From contig JBCDLI010000046.1 of NCBI GenBank assembly GCA_038745535.1, positions 1 to 19,341 of the forward strand: a DNA stretch of 19,341 nt. The letters run 5' to 3'. Position 1 is the first letter of the stretch, and every line of letters starts with the position of its first letter. The notes under the pieces were generated by a model that ran no database searches, was not told where the DNA came from, and saw nothing but the letters and a program-made list of their open reading frames with translations. The translations under genes were made by a program, and so were the position numbers. The stretch comes from JBCDLI01 sp038745535. GTDB taxonomy: Bacteria > Pseudomonadota > Alphaproteobacteria > Rhizobiales > Rhizobiaceae. Shown here one piece after another: positions 6,756-14,257 of this stretch.

Positions 6756-9224
6756 TTACTTCCTTGGAACGCGGGGAACAGCACTTGGTTTTGCCGCTCC
6801 TACCGGTTCTTTGGGTTCATCCGGCTCAGGGTTCTTGGGCTTTGCCGCCTTTGCACGTGTGCTCGTTTTAGTAGCCGGTTTTTTGGCTGCCGGCGTTTTG
6901 CGAGCCACTTCCTTCTTTGGCTTCACCTTCACTTCGTCGGCGACGAACTCAAGTTCGAGTTTCTCTTCACCGAGATCGTCCTTTTCGACGGAGACTTTTA
7001 CGGTCCCGCCTTTCTTCAGTTTGCCGAACAGCACTTCTTCCGCCAGTGGCTTCTTAATGTGCTCCTGAATAACCCGACCAAGCGGACGCGCGCCCATACG
7101 CTCGTCATACCCTTTGTCCGAAAGCCATTGGATGGCCTTCTTATCGAGCGCAAAGGTTACACCACGGTCTGCCAGTTGAGCCTCAAGCTGCATGACAAAC
7201 TTCTGCACCACCTTGTGAATGACGGGCACTGGAAGCGGGCCGAACGGGATGATGGCATCAAGACGATTTCGGAATTCCGGCGTGAAGAGGCGATTGATTG
7301 CCTCCATGTCGTCGCCTTCCCGCTTCGCCGAACCAAAGCCGATTGCATTCTTGGCAGCTTCGGACGCACCGGCATTGGTCGTCATGATAATCACGACGTT
7401 GCGGAACGATACCGACTTGCCGTTGTGGTCGGTCAGCTTGCCGTGGTCCATCACCTGCAGCAGGATGTTGTAGAGATCGGGATGCGCCTTTTCGATTTCA
7501 TCGAGCAGCAACACGCAGTGCGGGTTCTGGTCAACACCGTCGGTGAGCAACCCACCTTGGTCAAAACCCACATATCCCGGTGGCGCACCAATCAAACGTG
7601 AAACCGTGTGGCGCTCCATATATTCCGACATGTCAAACCGAAGGAGTTCAACGCCGAGTGAGTCGGCCAGTTGGCGTGCGACCTCTGTTTTACCAACACC
7701 GGTCGGCCCTGAGAACAAATAGCTGCCAATCGGCTTTTCTGGTTCGCGCAGTCCCGCACGGGCGAGCTTGATTGACGACGATAGCGCTTCAATTGCGAGA
7801 TCCTGCCCGTAGACAACGCGCTTCAATTCCTTCTCAAGATTTTGCAGCACTGCTGCATCGTCTTTTGAGACCGACTTAGGCGGAATTCGCGCCATGGTCG
7901 CGATCGTCTCTTCGATATCCTCGATCTTGATCATCTTTTTGCGCTTCTCAGCCGGGACAAGCATCTGACGCGCGCCCGTCTCGTCTACGACATCGATTGC
8001 CTTATCCGGCAATTTGCGGTCGTTGATATACCGTGCCGACAATTCAACCGCAGCTTGGATCGCTTCGTCATTGTATTTGACGTTGTGATATTCCTCAAAA
8101 TACGGTTTCAACCCTTTCATGATTTCAACCGCATCGTCGAGCGCAGGCTCCTTGACGTCGATTTTCTGGAAACGACGCACAAGCGCGCGATCTTTCTCGA
8201 AGAATTGCCGAAATTCCTTGTAGGTCGTTGACCCAACGCAGCGGATCGCACCCGACGACAGTGCCGGTTTCAGAAGGTTTGAAGCGTCCATAGCACCGCC
8301 GGACGTGGCGCCTGCGCCGATAACCGTGTGGATTTCGTCGATGAACAGAACCGCGTCTTCATGATCCTCAAGCTCTTTGACGACCTGCTTCAAACGCTCT
8401 TCGAAGTCACCGCGATACCGCGTGCCCGCTAGCAAAGCGCCCATATCCAGAGAGTATATAGTGGAGTTCTCAAGCACCTCGGGAACGTCACCGTCCACGA
8501 TGCGCTTGGCCAAGCCTTCGGCAATCGCCGTCTTACCAACGCCCGGATCGCCTACGTAAAGCGGATTATTCTTGGACCGCCGACACAACACCTGAATGGT
8601 GCGATTGATTTCATCGGTACGCCCGATAAGCGGATCAATTTTACCCTTGGTCGCCTTCTCGTTCAGATCAACGCAGTAAGCTGCGAGCGCGCTTTCTGTC
8701 TTCTTTGCGCCGCCCTCGGCCTGCGCGCCATCGGCCCCTTGCTCGTCGGCTGCGCCCTGAGGAGACTTCGATACGGTTGCACCCGGGCGCTTGGAAATGC
8801 CGTGCGCAATGAAATTCACTGCATCATAGCGGGTCATATTTTGCTCTTGCAGGAAGTAAGCGGCGTGGCTTTCACGCTCTGCAAAAATTGCGACTAGCAC
8901 ATTTGCGCCTGTCACCTCATCACGGCCAGAAGACTGCACATGGATGACCGCCCGCTGGATGACCCGCTGAAAACCTGTCGTTGGCTTTGCGTCTTCGTCG
9001 TAGCCGGTGATCAGGTTCTCAAGTTCATCATCAACATAGGTTTCAACGGTCAGCCGCAGGCTTTGAGTGTCAACATTACAGGCTTCCATAACCGCTTTCG
9101 CGTCAGGGTCATCCATGAGCGCCAGCAGGAGGTGTTCGAGCGTGGCATACTCATGTTCGCGTTCATTGGCGAGTGTGAGCGCTTGATGAAGAGCCCGCTC
9201 GAGTGAGGAAGTGAATGCAGGCAT
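6756..9224 (-). CDS. clpA: ATP-dependent Clp protease ATP-binding subunit ClpA
   Basis: An 822-residue Hsp100 unfoldase that feeds substrates to ClpP. Domains in order: Clp-N double repeat (1-145), a low-complexity linker (146-180), first AAA+ module with Walker A GDPGVGKT (225-232) and Walker B VLFIDE (292-297), and second module with Walker A GPTGVGKT (506-513) and Walker B VLLLDE (571-576). The ClpP-docking IGF loop is at 628-630. The last 60 or so residues are a Lys/Ala/Pro-rich tail, longer than in E. coli ClpA and probably disordered. The start at 9224 has a GGAG site nine bases upstream (GGAGAAGAAATAATG) and is coupled to clpS by a one-base TAATG overlap. A longer in-frame extension to 9329 lies inside clpS and is rejected. 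Confidence 0.97.
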   Translation of the reverse strand: MPAFTSSLERALHQALTLANEREHEYATLEHLLLALMDDPDAKAVMEACNVDTQSLRLTVETYVDDELENLITGYDEDAKPTTGFQRVIQRAVIHVQSSGRDEVTGANVLVAIFAERESHAAYFLQEQNMTRYDAVNFIAHGISKRPGATVSKSPQGAADEQGADGAQAEGGAKKTESALAAYCVDLNEKATKGKIDPLIGRTDEINRTIQVLCRRSKNNPLYVGDPGVGKTAIAEGLAKRIVDGDVPEVLENSTIYSLDMGALLAGTRYRGDFEERLKQVVKELEDHEDAVLFIDEIHTVIGAGATSGGAMDASNLLKPALSSGAIRCVGSTTYKEFRQFFEKDRALVRRFQKIDVKEPALDDAVEIMKGLKPYFEEYHNVKYNDEAIQAAVELSARYINDRKLPDKAIDVVDETGARQMLVPAEKRKKMIKIEDIEETIATMARIPPKSVSKDDAAVLQNLEKELKRVVYGQDLAIEALSSSIKLARAGLREPEKPIGSYLFSGPTGVGKTEVARQLADSLGVELLRFDMSEYMERHTVSRLIGAPPGYVGFDQGGLLTDGVDQNPHCVLLLDEIEKAHPDLYNILLQVMDHGKLTDHNGKSVSFRNVVIIMTTNAGASEAAKNAIGFGSAKREGDDMEAINRLFTPEFRNRLDAIIPFGPLPVPVIHKVVQKFVMQLEAQLADRGVTFALDKKAIQWLSDKGYDERMGARPLGRVIQEHIKKPLAEEVLFGKLKKGGTVKVSVEKDDLGEEKLELEFVADEVKVKPKKEVARKTPAAKKPATKTSTRAKAAKPKNPEPDEPKEPVGAAKPSAVPRVPRK

Positions 9225-9607
9225 TATTTCTTCTCCATGACGCATTGCAGCGGATGTTGATTTTGACGAGCAAAGTCCATGACTGAGCTCACCTTCGTTT
9301 CTGCGACTTCGTAGGTGAACACACCGCACTCGCCCACGCCGTGATTATGGACGTGCAGCATTATCTGCGTAGCGGCCTGTCTATCTTTTTGAAAAAACCG
9401 CTCAAGAACATGGACCACAAACTCCATCGGCGTGTAGTCGTCGTTCAACAGCAGTACCCGGTATAGGTTGGGTTTTTTTACTTTGGGTTTTGTGCGCGTG
9501 ATGACGCTTGTGCCTGAACCTTCATCATCGTCCGGCGGCGTGTCATCTGGTCCAGCTCCGGTGTGTAGAGCGGCATAGGTGTCTTGCATGTGAATTCGGA
9601 ATTTCAT
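9224..9607 (-). CDS. clpS: ATP-dependent Clp protease adaptor ClpS
   Basis: The conserved core LYRVLLLNDDYTPMEFVVHV, then HVHNHGVGECGVFTYEVAETK and a C-terminal HPLQCVMEKK, identifies ClpS. This adaptor binds N-degron substrates and delivers them to ClpA. The core is preceded by an acidic, poorly conserved N-terminal arm (PDDTPPDDDEGSGT), normal for the family. The frame is open to 9706, but a promoter with its -10 at 9645-9650 places transcription start near or after the ATG at 9637. The ATG at 9607, with a GGA-containing sequence ahead of it (127 residues), is therefore preferred; the ATG at 9589 (121 residues) is possible. It is followed immediately by clpA (TAATG overlap), one operon. Confidence 0.92.
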   Translation of the reverse strand: MKFRIHMQDTYAALHTGAGPDDTPPDDDEGSGTSVITRTKPKVKKPNLYRVLLLNDDYTPMEFVVHVLERFFQKDRQAATQIMLHVHNHGVGECGVFTYEVAETKVSSVMDFARQNQHPLQCVMEKK

Positions 9608-9644
9608 TGCTGGTATCCGAACCAAAGTAGTGATCATGAGAAAG

Positions 9645-9672
9645 ATTGTAAGGGCCGACCCCGGTAGCGCAA
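9645..9672 (-). promoter_or_regulatory. Likely housekeeping sigma promoter of clpS-clpA
   Basis: On the minus strand a -35 element TTGCGC (9672-9667) is separated by 16 bases from a good -10 element TACAAT (9650-9645). Transcription would start at about 9638, leaving a leader of about 30 bases before the chosen clpS start. It lies just downstream of the phasin terminator, so clpS-clpA can be transcribed independently. Confidence 0.6.
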
Positions 9673-9716
9673 GGGTTGATTTGCCGCGCAATCGACCAAC
9701 TGTCATTTCCCTAAAC

Positions 9717-9750
9717 GAAAAGGCCCGCGCTACTGTGCGTAACGCGGGCC
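9717..9750 (-). terminator. Intrinsic terminator of the phasin gene
   Basis: A perfect 8-bp GC-only stem, GGCCCGCG (9722-9729) with CGCGGGCC (9743-9750), has a 13-base loop. On the minus strand it is followed by TTTTCGTTT. It sits 28 bases after the phasin stop codon and separates it from clpS. Confidence 0.85.
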
Positions 9751-9777
9751 GCTGAAAAAACCTGTGGGAGGCTCAGG

Positions 9778-10125
9778 TTATTTTGCAGCTGGTACAGCGA
9801 CCATGCCTTCGAACGGCTTGTAAGCGTCTTTGGCAACTTTCGTGTAGAGCTCGCCCATTTTCGTGGACTGAGCAACGAGTGCTTCGTAAGAAGACTTCGC
9901 GTAGTCAGTTTGAACTTCCATGGCTTTTTCAAGCGACTTGGCAGAAGCGAGCTTTTCGAAAGCAGCAGCGCCGTCTTCGTATGCCTTCTTGGAGAAATCA
10001 GTTGCTTCGGTAGCGATCGTCTGCATGCCTTTTGTGAGGGCTGCGTAGCTCTTCAGCGAACCGTCCATAACTTCTTTGCCAGTCTTGTTCATCTCGTCGA
10101 ATGTGTTCATCATTTTGTCCACCAT
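9778..10125 (-). CDS. Phasin family protein (PHA granule-associated)
   Basis: A 115-residue, Lys/Ala/Glu-rich, largely helical protein with the phasin pattern: DGSLKSYAALTKGMQTIATE (near 21-40), then FSKKAYEDGAAAFEKLASAKSLEKAMEVQTDYAKSSYEALVAQ. Phasins coat polyhydroxyalkanoate granules and control their size and number. The length is near that of short alphaproteobacterial phasins. Start choice is uncertain: the ATG at 10125 has no clear ribosome binding site, while GGTGGA just ahead of the ATGs at 10113 and 10110 would favour a protein four or five residues shorter. The gene has its own terminator and a promoter overlapped by PhaR-like palindromes, which supports the phasin call. No PHA synthase is present in the window. 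Confidence 0.87.
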   Translation of the reverse strand: MVDKMMNTFDEMNKTGKEVMDGSLKSYAALTKGMQTIATEATDFSKKAYEDGAAAFEKLASAKSLEKAMEVQTDYAKSSYEALVAQSTKMGELYTKVAKDAYKPFEGMVAVPAAK

Positions 10126-10184
10126 CTGGTTGGGTTACACTGTGACCGAGGTCTCCGATTTAGTTCCGCGGCCCTCGTGAATCC

Positions 10185-10213
10185 TGTATAGTGTGCACTG
10201 CACAAAAACGCAA
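10185..10213 (-). promoter_or_regulatory. Phasin promoter
   Basis: On the minus strand TTGCGT (10213-10208) and TATACA (10190-10185) are separated by exactly 17 bases, a good match to a housekeeping promoter. Transcription would start near 10178, giving a leader of about 50 bases. A palindromic operator fills most of the spacer. A GANTC methylation site (GAATC, 10179-10183) overlaps the expected start region. Confidence 0.65.
10192..10204. promoter_or_regulatory. PhaR-like operator, promoter-spacer copy
   Basis: TGTGCACTGCACA is a perfect 13-base palindrome around a central base, lying between the -35 and -10 of the phasin promoter. TGC/GCA palindromes are the type of site bound by the PHA-responsive repressor PhaR of alphaproteobacteria. 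Position alone predicts repression by blocking RNA polymerase. The identity of the regulator is inferred. Confidence 0.6.
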
Positions 10214-10221
10214 GCAATTTT

Positions 10222-10234
10222 TTGCAGTGCACAA
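10222..10234. promoter_or_regulatory. PhaR-like operator, upstream copy
   Basis: TTGCAGTGCACAA contains the same 11-base sequence TGTGCACTGCA as the first operator but on the opposite strand. Its centre at 10227 is 29 bases from that of the first site (10198), about three helical turns, so two dimers could bind the same face of the DNA. It lies just upstream of the phasin -35 element. Confidence 0.55.
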
Positions 10235-10345
10235 TTTTTCCCGAAATGACACACCGGTTGGCATTTGTGATTTACGGTAAACCGATTGGTAACGACGAAG
10301 CCCTACCGTCGACTGTAGTTAGTGTCGTTCCCAGTAGGTGTACCC

Positions 10346-11632
10346 GTGTTTGCTCTTTCCCGCATGTCGATCATGCAATCCGCAAAGACCGTCGCAATTG
10401 CGATGATGGTGATTTGCGCGTCTTCGTTGGCAAATGTCCAAACCGCCAGCGCAAATTCAAAATATGCAGGCATCGTGATCGACGCCAAAACCGGGAAGAC
10501 GCTTTATAATTATCGCGGAGACAACATCCGTTTCCCCGCTTCTCTTACAAAGATGATGACGGTCTACATGATGTTTGACGCCATGCGCGCGGGCAAACTG
10601 AAAAAGTCAGACCGTATTCGCATCTCTTCCCATGCTGCCTCTATGATCCCATCCAAACTCGGCATCCGGGCCGGTGGCAGCCTGACCGCCGAGCAAGCGA
10701 TCTACGCATTGATAACAAAATCGGCAAACGACGTCGCAGCAGCGGTGGCAGAGCATTTGGGCGGCACCGAAAGCCAATTTGGGGTGATGATGACGCGTAA
10801 AGCGCGGTCGCTGGGCATGTCCAAAACCGTTTTCAAAAACGCATCGGGGCTTCCCAACAGCAAACAGGTCACAACCGCACGCGATATGGCCAAGCTTGGC
10901 CTAGCCTTGCAGGAGCACTTCCCACGCGAGTTCAAATATTTCAACACGCGCGAATTCCGGTTCGGCAAAGCGCGGTACCGAAATCACAATCGTTTGCTCG
11001 GTCGCGTGCGAGGCGTTGACGGCATCAAAACCGGCTACACGCGCGCTTCCGGCTTCAACTTGGTTTCCTCGGTAAACACCGGCGGGCGTTCAATCGTTGC
11101 CGTCGTGTTGGGTGGACGCACAGGCGCATCCCGCAATGCTCAGATGCAAAAGCTGATCGCCGAATACCTGCCAAAGGCATCACGTCGCGGCTCGGGTGGC
11201 CTCATCGCAAAGACGCAATCTGCACCAACCGTGATTGCCGCCATGCGTGCATCTGATCTGCCAATTCCAGCAGAAGCACCGGTTAGAATTGGAGAAACAA
11301 CTGCGCCAATCACGGCCTATGCCGCAGCGGCTCCACGTCCAAAAATGCCTGTCGATCCAATTATCACGTCTTCAGCGCCGCAACGCTCAGGCTGGGTTAT
11401 CCAGATCGCCTCTTTGCCAAGCAACGCTGAGGCGCTCGAATATCTTGCCACTGCCAAGTCAAAAGCGTCCAGCGTCGTGGGTTCGCGAACACCGTTCGTT
11501 GAAGTGTTTGAAAAGAACGGAGTTACCTATCACCGCGCACGATTTGCCGGTTTTGAAGGCAAAGCCGACGCCCGTGCCGCCTGCCAAGCGATCAAGCGTT
11601 ACAACTATGCGTGTCTTGCTCAGCAACTGTGA
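10346..11632 (+). CDS. D-alanyl-D-alanine carboxypeptidase (PBP5/6 type) with C-terminal SPOR domain
   Basis: A 428-residue serine peptidase that trims the terminal D-Ala of peptidoglycan stem peptides in the periplasm. Active-site motifs are complete: SLTK (Ser66, Lys69), SAN (126-128) and KTG (228-230). A signal peptide covers about residues 1-36 (ending QTASA). After the peptidase S11 domain come a Pro/Ala-rich linker (about 285-345) and a SPOR domain (348-428, starting GWVIQIASLPSNAEALEYL). SPOR domains bind denuded glycan and direct proteins to the division site. The start is taken as GTG 10346 because AGGTG lies five bases upstream; GTG 10322 and ATG 10364 are alternatives with no visible ribosome binding site. 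It is divergent from the phasin and convergent with the J-domain gene. Confidence 0.93.
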   Translation: MFALSRMSIMQSAKTVAIAMMVICASSLANVQTASANSKYAGIVIDAKTGKTLYNYRGDNIRFPASLTKMMTVYMMFDAMRAGKLKKSDRIRISSHAASMIPSKLGIRAGGSLTAEQAIYALITKSANDVAAAVAEHLGGTESQFGVMMTRKARSLGMSKTVFKNASGLPNSKQVTTARDMAKLGLALQEHFPREFKYFNTREFRFGKARYRNHNRLLGRVRGVDGIKTGYTRASGFNLVSSVNTGGRSIVAVVLGGRTGASRNAQMQKLIAEYLPKASRRGSGGLIAKTQSAPTVIAAMRASDLPIPAEAPVRIGETTAPITAYAAAAPRPKMPVDPIITSSAPQRSGWVIQIASLPSNAEALEYLATAKSKASSVVGSRTPFVEVFEKNGVTYHRARFAGFEGKADARAACQAIKRYNYACLAQQL

Positions 11633-11649
11633 GGGCTAGTTCCGCCCTC
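11631..11649 (+). terminator. Weak hairpin at the end of the carboxypeptidase gene
   Basis: GAGGGC (11631-11636, overlapping the stop codon) pairs with GCCCTC (11644-11649) around a 7-base loop. No T-run follows, so it is at best a weak or Rho-assisted terminator in the 51-base gap between convergent genes. Confidence 0.3.
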
Positions 11650-11683
11650 GCCCTGTCTTCCGAATTTGTATTGCGTACGGAAA

Positions 11684-12382
11684 CTACTTTTCATGAGCTC
11701 TCAGAAGAATGTCTTTGGCCTCGTTAATGCGAGCAGCCAAAAAAGAACTGCCACCGACATCCGGGTGAACGCCCTGCATCAAGCGTCGATGCGCCTTGCG
11801 GACGTCCGCCACGGTTGCTCCCGTATCAAGGCCAAGGATCTGATAGGCCTCCTGCTCTGTCATGGGGCCCGATTGTCCAGATCTGCCCTTCCCCGGGCTC
11901 GCGTCCGCATCCATGTCGTCACGCCAACCCGGAATGCGGCGGTCAAGATACGCGTTTAGGAGCTCTACGCTTTCATTGTCGGACTGTATCTCCGCTGCCA
12001 ATTCAAAGAGCTGTTCCTCTTCAAGTACGTTCAGCTCTCGCCCTTCGAAAGACCCGTCCAATACCATGCCGTTCATTTCGCCGGTATCGTGGTCAAGCTC
12101 CATCTCCAAAGATGCGGTGCGAACGACAGAGCGTTGGTTGGGCGATGGACTTGCGCGTGCCACGCGACGGTTTCGTGCCCACATCGCAAAGGCAAAGGCA
12201 AGCAATGGAAAACCGAGACCGACGCGGCCAATCGCAGTGAGAAGACCACCGAACAAACCAAGCCCTATCGGCGCTAGCCAACGCATAGCGCCCGCGATTT
12301 GGGCAGGCGTCGAGGTCGCAAAGGCCCACAGCCCCAGACCGGAAAAGCCGAGCACGGCCATCAAAACCAGAAGAGTATTCAT
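11684..12382 (-). CDS. Membrane-anchored J-domain (DnaJ-like) protein
   Basis: A 232-residue protein with two N-terminal hydrophobic stretches (about 3-20 and 35-69), an acidic middle region, and a C-terminal J domain (about 175-232). The J domain carries the HPD motif at 206-208 (GVHPDVGG) after AYQILGLDTGATVADVRKAHRRLM. A J domain at the extreme C-terminus behind a membrane anchor is the layout of Pam18/TIM14-like and DjlA-like co-chaperones, which recruit and stimulate Hsp70/DnaK at a membrane. It has no Gly/Phe or zinc-finger region, so it is not DnaJ itself. It lies 13 bases downstream of the VWA gene on the same strand and is surely co-transcribed with it. Confidence 0.88.
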   Translation of the reverse strand: MNTLLVLMAVLGFSGLGLWAFATSTPAQIAGAMRWLAPIGLGLFGGLLTAIGRVGLGFPLLAFAFAMWARNRRVARASPSPNQRSVVRTASLEMELDHDTGEMNGMVLDGSFEGRELNVLEEEQLFELAAEIQSDNESVELLNAYLDRRIPGWRDDMDADASPGKGRSGQSGPMTEQEAYQILGLDTGATVADVRKAHRRLMQGVHPDVGGSSFLAARINEAKDILLRAHEK

Positions 12383-12395
12383 CGCGCCGCTCGCT

Positions 12396-13136
12396 TTAGC
12401 CTTTACCGGATAGCTTTTCCAAAAGCAGTCTATCTTCGCGAGAGTTACGCGATTTAAGTGCTTTCAATCCGCCGGTAGCATACCGTGCGATAGAGGATAG
12501 AAGACGCGACAGCACATCGGGCGAACCGCGATCAAAGCGGAACCAACCGCCGCGGGTCAGCCGGGCCAGTTCCTTAAAACAAACCTCCGTTGCGCGATCA
12601 TCACCCTCTTGGAAAAGAAAAAGCGGCACGCTGCGCATGCCCAACTGCCCTGCCAGATGACCGAGCGTATCCGGGTTCTCCTCCATCGCGTCGCCAATAT
12701 AGACGATCGCAGACACGGGTTTTTCAGCATGCTCTTTTGCGCAGTGTTTGAGCACCTTGGCGATCTGCGTTTGCCCAGCACGACAGTCGATCTTCGACAT
12801 CATTGACGAGAGCTTTTTGGCATCGTTTGCCCACGCCGATGCGCGACACTCTCCGAAACCGCGAAAGTACACCAGTTGCATGGACAAGGACCCGGTTTCG
12901 CTTGCGGTGTGAAACATTTGCGCCTGAATCCGCGCCGCCATGTCCCAGGTGGGTTGTCGACTCATGGTCGCATCAAGCGCAAGGATCACCCTGCCCTTGC
13001 CGCCAACGCCCGGTTTGATTGATTTGGCCTGGTTTAAAAACGCACTGACTTCTGACGACGACGACTGCTTCGCCGGAGCAATCCCTTCGGTTTTGCGAAG
13101 AAGAATGTCACGCTTAGAATTTGCTTTGCTTTCCAT
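12396..13136 (-). CDS. VWA-domain protein of unknown function
   Basis: A 246-residue, apparently soluble protein without signal peptide. After a charged N-terminal 45 residues a von Willebrand A-like domain starts with GKGRVILALDATMSR (46-60). The DATMS element (55-59) corresponds to the DxSxS metal-ion-dependent adhesion (MIDAS) motif with Thr in place of the first Ser. The later segments VSAIVYIGDAMEEN and SVPLFLFQEGDD look like central VWA strands. Such domains usually mediate metal-dependent protein contacts. The partner is unknown; the J-domain gene 13 bases downstream is the obvious candidate. There is no recognisable ribosome binding site; instead a perfect 17-base palindrome sits just upstream of the ATG. 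Confidence 0.75.
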   Translation of the reverse strand: MESKANSKRDILLRKTEGIAPAKQSSSSEVSAFLNQAKSIKPGVGGKGRVILALDATMSRQPTWDMAARIQAQMFHTASETGSLSMQLVYFRGFGECRASAWANDAKKLSSMMSKIDCRAGQTQIAKVLKHCAKEHAEKPVSAIVYIGDAMEENPDTLGHLAGQLGMRSVPLFLFQEGDDRATEVCFKELARLTRGGWFRFDRGSPDVLSRLLSSIARYATGGLKALKSRNSREDRLLLEKLSGKG

Positions 13137-13142
13137 AGTTCA

Positions 13143-13159
13143 GATTTGGGACCCAAATC
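13143..13159. repeat. Perfect 17-base palindrome in front of the VWA gene
   Basis: GATTTGGGACCCAAATC has two perfect 8-base arms around one base, in the 77-base gap between mipZ and the VWA gene. It ends seven bases upstream of the VWA start codon, where a ribosome binding site would be expected. It could be a repressor site or, in RNA, a hairpin covering the initiation region. Confidence 0.7.
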
Positions 13160-13213
13160 GCATGGTGCAAGAGCACATGACGCCGCGAGCATCATGCCAA
13201 TATTGACAGAGAG

Positions 13214-14161
13214 CTAGGCGAAAACACTTGGAAGTTTGCCGGGTTGCACGCGGTTTTGCAGCCACTGGCGCCGTAGCTGCGCCTTTCTGCGCCCGTGCTC
13301 GTTTATCGGCAACTGCAACGCAGCAACCAAACGCCGAACTTCCGCCCGCGCAGTGAGCCTCGAAACGCTCTGACGTTTGCCATTTACATCATCAACGACC
13401 GTATCCAAAGCCGTCAGTCCTTCCTGAAAATACTCCCGGAAGATAACCCGCTCACCAATGCCGTGGGAGATACGAAATCCCAACCGCTTCGATAGGTCTT
13501 GCAAACACTGAGCGACGCGCCGCTCATTTCGAGATGAAATTGGCGAGAGCCGATTGCGCACAATAACCCAATCCAAAATACCGCTTCCTGAAATTTGGCG
13601 GTGTCTGCGTGCTTCGCGGACGGCAAGCGCGTACTGCGACAACTCTCCAATCTCACCGAGATTAGCGTCCACCCGTGCAAGCACGTCGAAATCGATAAAG
13701 GAATCATTGATCGGAGTAACGAGCGTATCCGCGATTTTGTGCGCAGCGACGGACAATGCAGTATACGACCCCGGAGTGTCGATGATGACGAAATCACATT
13801 CCGCTTTCAGACGATCCATGAGATGTGAAAATTGCACAATTGTGTTCTGCTTCTCAATCTCAGCGCCTGTCCCGGAGTCAGACCCTGTAAATGCATGGTG
13901 TCTGGGCGAAATAAACGGCACTTGAAGTTCGGCGTTGAGTTCTCGGCGATATTGCAAATGACGAGTAAGTGTCTGCTGACGAGCGTCAAGGTCGACGGTG
14001 TCTACACGAAAGCCTGATGTGGCGACGGCAAGGGCAAGGTGAATCGCGGTTGTTGACTTACCGCTACCGCCCTTCTCATTGCCGCAAACAATAATGTGGC
14101 AGTCGCCATCATTTCGCCTGCGCTGTACGCCCACACCCGGAAAACTCGTATAGTCGGCCAT
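13214..14161 (-). CDS. mipZ: Division-plane positioning ATPase MipZ
   Basis: A 315-residue ParA/MinD-superfamily ATPase. The deviant Walker A GNEKGGSGKST occupies 27-37 (signature Lys30, catalytic Lys35), DLDARQQTLTRHL is at 58-70, and the DTPG switch at 128-131. The MipZ-specific block DWVIVRNRLSPISSRNERRV and GFRISHGIGERVIFREYFQEGLT follow. In Caulobacter MipZ binds ParB at the chromosome poles and forms a gradient that blocks FtsZ assembly away from midcell. The N-terminus is about 20 residues longer than the canonical start, but GGGAG seven bases before the ATG at 14161 supports it. The C-terminal tail (about 285-315) is basic. Upstream lie two 9-bp direct repeats. Confidence 0.92.
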   Translation of the reverse strand: MADYTSFPGVGVQRRRNDGDCHIIVCGNEKGGSGKSTTAIHLALAVATSGFRVDTVDLDARQQTLTRHLQYRRELNAELQVPFISPRHHAFTGSDSGTGAEIEKQNTIVQFSHLMDRLKAECDFVIIDTPGSYTALSVAAHKIADTLVTPINDSFIDFDVLARVDANLGEIGELSQYALAVREARRHRQISGSGILDWVIVRNRLSPISSRNERRVAQCLQDLSKRLGFRISHGIGERVIFREYFQEGLTALDTVVDDVNGKRQSVSRLTARAEVRRLVAALQLPINEHGRRKAQLRRQWLQNRVQPGKLPSVFA

Positions 14162-14210
14162 CTTTGCGCTCCCGGCGAAACGCTAGCCGATAACGTATGG
14201 TAAATAAACG

Positions 14211-14241
14211 ACTAATGCATGGTGTGGTTAAAACTAATGCA
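14211..14241. repeat. Pair of 9-bp direct repeats upstream of mipZ
   Basis: ACTAATGCA occurs at 14211-14219 and again at 14233-14241, 22 bases apart (about two helical turns), 50 to 80 bases before the mipZ start. The arrangement fits a regulator that binds as tandem monomers or dimers on one DNA face. No known regulator is assigned. Confidence 0.5.
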
Positions 14242-14257
14242 GCCGGGTCGCACCCCG

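Noticed and set aside
6732..7601. A 289-codon open frame on the plus strand opposite clpA
   Set aside because: It is antisense to the well-conserved C-terminal half of ClpA, is rich in His/Phe/Arg as expected for a shadow frame, and matches no family.
9225..9329. N-terminal extension of ClpA into clpS
   Set aside because: The ATG at 9224 has a strong ribosome binding site and matches the conserved ClpA N-terminus; the extension is out-of-frame clpS sequence.
10271..10281. TTTACGGTAAA, an 11-base palindrome upstream of the carboxypeptidase gene
   Set aside because: Short, single copy, and not placed relative to a recognisable promoter; expected by chance at this size.
10222..10509. A 95-codon plus-strand frame overlapping the carboxypeptidase start
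   Set aside because: It begins inside the upstream PhaR-like operator, overlaps the signal-peptide region of the carboxypeptidase in another frame and shows no family features.
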